From positions 1 through 8,583 of the forward strand of contig DMYW01000013.1 in the NCBI GenBank assembly GCA_003482455.1: a stretch of 8,583 bases of DNA, read 5' to 3'. A program made the position numbers and the translations under genes. This stretch comes from Rheinheimera sp. GTDB lineage: Bacteria; Pseudomonadota; Gammaproteobacteria; Enterobacterales; Alteromonadaceae. Under the pieces are notes generated by a model. The model was not told the DNA's origin and did not search any database. It saw nothing but the letters and a program-made list of their open reading frames with translations. Positions 5,938-8,583 of this stretch are shown here, in pieces. Numbering within the stretch: the first letter of the stretch is position 1; each line of letters begins with the position of its first letter.

Positions 5938-8202
5938 TTACATCTTTACGCAGTCGACGTAGTACACTTGCTTGCCGTCTTTTTCCATCGTTGATAAGCC
6001 GTGGATGTAAGTCTCAAACCCTGGGAACTTGTGGTTGAATTCGCGGGCGAATTTCAAGTAGTTCACAATGGTGGTGTTAAAGACTTCACCAGGCACCAAC
6101 AGCGGAATTCCCGGCGGGTACGGCGTTAACATGACCGCGGTGACGCGGCCGGTCAATTCATCCAGCGGTACCCGTTCGATTTCTTTGTGCGCCATTTTGG
6201 CAAAGGCATCAGCCGGTTTCATTGCAGGCACTAAGTCAGACAAGTACATCTCGGTGGTCAGTTTGGCGATGTTGTTGGCTTTGTAAATCTCGTGGATTTG
6301 GTCACACAGGTCTTTCAAGCCAATGCGCTCGTACTGCGGGTACTTGGCAATAAACTCCGGCAGAATGCGCCACAGCGGCGCGTTTTTGTCGTAGTCGTCT
6401 TTAAATTGCTGCAGCGCAGTCACCATGGTGTTCCAGCGGCCTTTGGTAATGCCGATGGTGAACATGATAAAGAACGAATACAGGCCAGTTTTTTCAATAA
6501 CGACGCCGTGTTCAGACAAGTATTTCGCCACAATAGCGGCGGGGATACCGTCGGTGGAGAAGTTACCGTCAACGTTTAAACCTGGCGTTAAAATTGTCGC
6601 TTTGATTGGGTCAAGCAGGTTAAAACCTTCGGCGATCGGGCCAAAGCCGTGCCAGTTTTCATCGGCATGCAACATCCAGCTGGCGCGTTCGTCCAAACCT
6701 TCGTCGGTTAAATCATCCGGGCCCCAGACTTTAAACCACCAGTCATCGCCGTATTCGACGTCGACTTTGCGCATAGCGCGACGAAATTCCAGTGCTTCAT
6801 CCAGCGATTCTTCCACCAGCGCAGTGCCACCTGGCGCTTCCATCATCGCCGCGGCCACGTCGCACGAGGCGATAATGGCGTATTGCGGGCTGGTCGAAGT
6901 GTGCATCAAATAGGCTTCGTTAAACAGGTGCGTATCGAGCTTATTCTGTTTGGCGTCTTGCACCAGAATTTGCGAGGCTTGCGACAAACCAGCCAGCAGC
7001 TTGTGCGTCGACTGTGTGGCAAATACCATCGAGGTATCACAACGCGGACGGCCTTCACCGATGGCGTGGTAATCGCCGTAGAAGTCGTGGAATGCGGCGT
7101 GCGGCAACCAAGCTTCGTCAAAATGCAGCGTTTCAATTTCGCCATCGAGCAATGATTTGATTTCTTCGACGTTATACAAAATACCGTCGTAGGTGCTTTG
7201 GGTGATGGTCAACACGCGTGGTTTTAAAGCTGGGTTTTTCGCCAGCAATTCGCGAATAAACGGGTTGGCTTCCATCTTGCGGCGAATGGTCGAAGGTTCG
7301 AATTCGCTGCGTGGAATAGGACCGATAATGCCGTAGTGGTTGCGCGTTGGCATCAAAAACACCGGCACTGCGCCAGTCATCATGATGGCGTGCAAAATCG
7401 ACTTGTGGCAGTTGCGGTCGACCACCACGATATCGCCCGGAGCAACCGTACTGTGCCAAACGATTTTGTTGGACGTTGAGGTGCCGTTGGTGACGAAAAA
7501 TAAATGGTCGCAGTTAAAGATGCGGGCGGCGTTGCGCTCCGATGCGGCGACGGGGCCTGTGTGATCCAGCAGTTGGCCTAATTCGTCAACCGCGTTACAA
7601 ACGTCAGCGCGCAACATGTTTTCACCAAAGAATTGGTGGAACATCCGCCCAACAGGCGATTTTAAAAACGCCACGCCACCAGAATGCCCCGGGCAGTGCC
7701 ATGAATAAGAACCATCTTGCGCATAATGCGTCAGCGCGCGGAAAAACGGCGGTGGCAGCGTGTCTAAGTAACTTTTGGCTTCACGAATAATGTGGCGCGC
7801 CACGAATTCTGGCGTGTCTTCATGCATATGAATAAAGCCGTGCAACTCGCGCAGAATATCGTTCGGGATATGGCGCGCGGTGCGGGTTTCACCGTACAGG
7901 TAAATCGGGATGTCTGGGTTACGGTGGCGAATTTGTTCAACAAAACTGCGCAGTTGCGCCAGCACAGATTCGGCATCTTCGAGGCTGCCGGTGCCAAACT
8001 CTTCGTCGTCAATCGACAGGATAAAACCGGCGGCGCGGCTTTGTTGCTGCGCAAACGAGGTTAAATCGCCGTAACTGGTATAGCCGACCACGTCCATGCC
8101 AGCCGCTTCAATGGCGCTGGCCAATTCGCGGATGCCGCTGCCGCTGGTATTTTCCGAGCGGAAGTCTTCGTCGATGATCACAATAGGGAAATAAAAACGC
8201 AT
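5938..8202 (-). CDS. PLP-dependent Orn/Lys/Arg decarboxylase, LdcA-like (lysine decarboxylase likely)
   Basis: This is a 754-residue fold-type I, group III decarboxylase. It has an N-terminal wing domain (about 1-145), a PLP-binding core (about 150-590) and a C-terminal domain (about 600-745) with the hallmark PYPPGIP (694-700). Active-site features are intact: NGTSTSNK (239-246), DRNCHKS with the PLP-stacking His266, HFDEAW with Asp362, and STHK with Schiff-base Lys401. By family knowledge it removes CO2 from a basic amino acid in the cytoplasm, giving cadaverine, putrescine or agmatine and consuming a proton. EKTGLYSF (570-577) and NKIVWHS (245-251) resemble Pseudomonas LdcA/E. coli LdcI rather than AdiA, which has a different sequence at the first site, so lysine is the favoured substrate; arginine or ornithine remain possible. 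The start at 8202 has GAGGAA six bases upstream; an in-frame ATG at 8274 would add 24 residues unlike the family. It ends at a strong terminator. No antiporter gene adjoins it, unlike classical acid-resistance operons. Confidence 0.93.
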   Translation of the reverse strand: MRFYFPIVIIDEDFRSENTSGSGIRELASAIEAAGMDVVGYTSYGDLTSFAQQQSRAAGFILSIDDEEFGTGSLEDAESVLAQLRSFVEQIRHRNPDIPIYLYGETRTARHIPNDILRELHGFIHMHEDTPEFVARHIIREAKSYLDTLPPPFFRALTHYAQDGSYSWHCPGHSGGVAFLKSPVGRMFHQFFGENMLRADVCNAVDELGQLLDHTGPVAASERNAARIFNCDHLFFVTNGTSTSNKIVWHSTVAPGDIVVVDRNCHKSILHAIMMTGAVPVFLMPTRNHYGIIGPIPRSEFEPSTIRRKMEANPFIRELLAKNPALKPRVLTITQSTYDGILYNVEEIKSLLDGEIETLHFDEAWLPHAAFHDFYGDYHAIGEGRPRCDTSMVFATQSTHKLLAGLSQASQILVQDAKQNKLDTHLFNEAYLMHTSTSPQYAIIASCDVAAAMMEAPGGTALVEESLDEALEFRRAMRKVDVEYGDDWWFKVWGPDDLTDEGLDERASWMLHADENWHGFGPIAEGFNLLDPIKATILTPGLNVDGNFSTDGIPAAIVAKYLSEHGVVIEKTGLYSFFIMFTIGITKGRWNTMVTALQQFKDDYDKNAPLWRILPEFIAKYPQYERIGLKDLCDQIHEIYKANNIAKLTTEMYLSDLVPAMKPADAFAKMAHKEIERVPLDELTGRVTAVMLTPYPPGIPLLVPGEVFNTTIVNYLKFAREFNHKFPGFETYIHGLSTMEKDGKQVYYVDCVKM

Positions 8203-8224
8203 GGGCGGTTCCTCAGTAAAGGGA

Positions 8225-8250
8225 GCTGCACCTGGCTGCACGGACATGCA
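8225..8250. repeat. Three TGCA elements at exact 10-bp spacing
   Basis: TGCA begins at 8227, 8237 and 8247. The first two lie in an 8-base direct repeat-like unit (GCTGCACC and GCTGCACG). The set sits 25-48 bp upstream of the decarboxylase start codon. A 10-bp period puts the elements on one face of the helix, as for cooperative protein binding. Further TGCA copies occur at 8284, 8308, 8372 and 8382, the last two again 10 bp apart. The binding protein is unknown. Confidence 0.4.
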
Positions 8251-8280
8251 GTTTGGCCTTGGCTGATAGGTCAATGAAAA

Positions 8281-8297
8281 CCCTGCAGGGCGCAGGG
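8281..8297 (-). promoter_or_regulatory. GC-rich hairpin in the decarboxylase leader
   Basis: CCCTGC and GCAGGG form a 6-pair stem with a 5-base loop. Read on the minus strand it is followed by TTTTC, giving a weak terminator- or attenuator-like shape about 80 bp before the start codon. The first ten bases on the plus strand, CCCTGCAGGG, are also a perfect palindrome, so a protein-binding site is an equal alternative. Confidence 0.35.
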
Positions 8298-8312
8298 AGA
8301 AAAAACCTGCAC

Positions 8313-8341
8313 ACCATACCTGAATTTGGTTTTTTTTCCAG
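8313..8341 (-). promoter_or_regulatory. Weak promoter candidate for the decarboxylase
   Basis: On the minus strand CTGGAA (8341-8336) and TATGGT (8318-8313) are 17 bases apart, matching the sigma70 consensus at three and four of six positions. Transcription would start near 8306, giving a leader of about 105 bases that contains the hairpin and the TGCA triplet. TTGACC at 8274-8269 is a good -35 but has no matching -10. Confidence 0.25.
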
Positions 8342-8498
8342 AAAAAATTCCACGGCAGAGGTGAATTTTTTTGCAGGAGTTTGCAGTGTAGCCCGCGGTG
8401 ATGACAAATCCATGGCAGGCGTTGCCGCTTGCGCGGCCGATGCGGAGTGGTTTGCTGGTTTTGGCATGTGCCTGCTAGGTGTGGATAAGCGGTGGGAG

Positions 8499-8512
8499 TG
8501 CATATTTATGCA
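8499..8512. repeat. Inverted repeat TGCATA-TT-TATGCA
   Basis: Two perfect 6-base arms are separated by two bases, about 300 bp upstream of the decarboxylase start. It is of operator size and shares the TGCA core with the other elements in this region. Its function is unknown. Confidence 0.3.
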
Positions 8513-8557
8513 TGTGGAGATTTTGAGTTCGCACGCTGGGTTGAGGGTTTATAAAAC

Positions 8558-8583
8558 TTATTTCGCCTTAGCGGCGAGCGTTT
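8558..8583 (-). CDS. Possible 3' end of a minus-strand gene entering from the right
   Basis: One minus-strand frame is open from the window edge and reads Thr-Leu-Ala-Ala-Lys-Ala-Lys followed by TAA (complement of 8558-8560). The composition is typical of a bacterial protein C-terminus, and a gene ending here would leave a sensible 355-bp gap before the decarboxylase. Seven codons are far too few to be sure, and a second minus-strand frame is open for 25 codons. The hairpin TCGCC-TTAGC-GGCGA (8563-8577) lies inside this stretch. Confidence 0.2.

Larger units (their letters stand above)
8203..8557. other. Non-coding region upstream of the decarboxylase
   Basis: I find no convincing complete gene in these 355 bp. 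The region holds a weak promoter candidate, four A/T tracts of 6-8 bases between 8300 and 8372, seven TGCA elements between 8227 and 8385, a GC-rich hairpin at 8281-8297 and an inverted repeat at 8499-8512. It probably carries the promoter and control sites of the decarboxylase. Confidence 0.6.

Noticed and set aside
6425..6913. 162-codon plus-strand open frame inside the decarboxylase gene
   Set aside because: Antisense to a strongly conserved coding region; Ser/Pro-rich translation with no family motif. It is a shadow of the biased codon use on the other strand.
8203..8274. In-frame 24-residue N-terminal extension of the decarboxylase starting at 8274
   Set aside because: The extra residues do not resemble the family, and the GAGGAA ribosome site lies exactly six bases before the ATG at 8202, where the conserved protein begins.
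8401..8478. 25-codon plus-strand open frame with a hydrophobic second half
   Set aside because: No Shine-Dalgarno at a usable distance (GGAG is more than 20 bases away) and no following gene in the window for a leader peptide to control.
8213..8503. 96-codon minus-strand open frame upstream of the decarboxylase
   Set aside because: Low-complexity composition rich in Ala, Ser, Pro and Arg, no recognisable motif, overlap with the decarboxylase promoter and ribosome site, and no good start signal.
8523..8555. TTGAGT and TATAAA as a plus-strand promoter at the right edge
   Set aside because: The spacing is 21 bases, too long for sigma70, and no plus-strand gene is visible after it.
1..8583. Mobile element, CRISPR, tRNA/rRNA or defence system
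   Set aside because: No transposase or integrase frame, no regularly spaced repeats, no cloverleaf-like structure and no toxin, nuclease or defence-gene motifs were seen.

Overview
The window looks like chromosomal DNA from a free-living, probably aquatic gammaproteobacterium. The evidence is the close match in gene types to that class (PpnP/YaiE, an LdcA/AdiA-type basic amino acid decarboxylase, and a long PAS-GGDEF-EAL protein), moderate base composition, and ordinary Shine-Dalgarno signals. The genus cannot be fixed from this sequence. There is no sign of a mobile element, CRISPR array, tRNA or rRNA, and no plainly undescribed multi-gene system; most of the window is ordinary core or accessory metabolism and signalling.

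Layout. (1) Positions 1-113, minus: the first 37 codons of a lipoprotein that runs off the left edge. (2) Positions 241-2376, minus: ppnP (nucleoside phosphorylase) followed 45 bp later by a full-length Atm1-type ABC exporter, a plausible two-gene transcript with a GC-rich hairpin in the gap. (3) Positions 2377-2613: a divergent regulatory region with two overlapping perfect inverted repeats, one of them a Cra/LacI-family-like operator, and a third inverted repeat near a weak promoter. (4) Positions 2614-5841, plus: a 1075-residue cytoplasmic c-di-GMP enzyme with four PAS domains, an intact GGDEF domain with an I-site, an intact EAL domain and a C-terminal domain that reads as a CZB-type zinc-binding sensor. 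(5) Positions 5866-5891: an intrinsic terminator between convergent genes, oriented best for the minus-strand gene. (6) Positions 5938-8202, minus: a 754-residue PLP-dependent lysine/ornithine/arginine decarboxylase, closest in its motifs to the Pseudomonas LdcA type. (7) Positions 8203-8583: about 380 bp with no convincing complete gene, rich in TGCA elements spaced by one helical turn, A/T tracts and a GC-rich leader hairpin. A possible 3' end of another minus-strand gene lies at the right edge.

The genes do not form one pathway. The best leads are the probable redox/zinc-sensing tail on the dual-headed c-di-GMP protein, the overlapping operator palindromes in the divergent promoter region, and the periodic TGCA array in front of the decarboxylase. 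All family calls come from reading motifs in the translated sequence; no database search was run.
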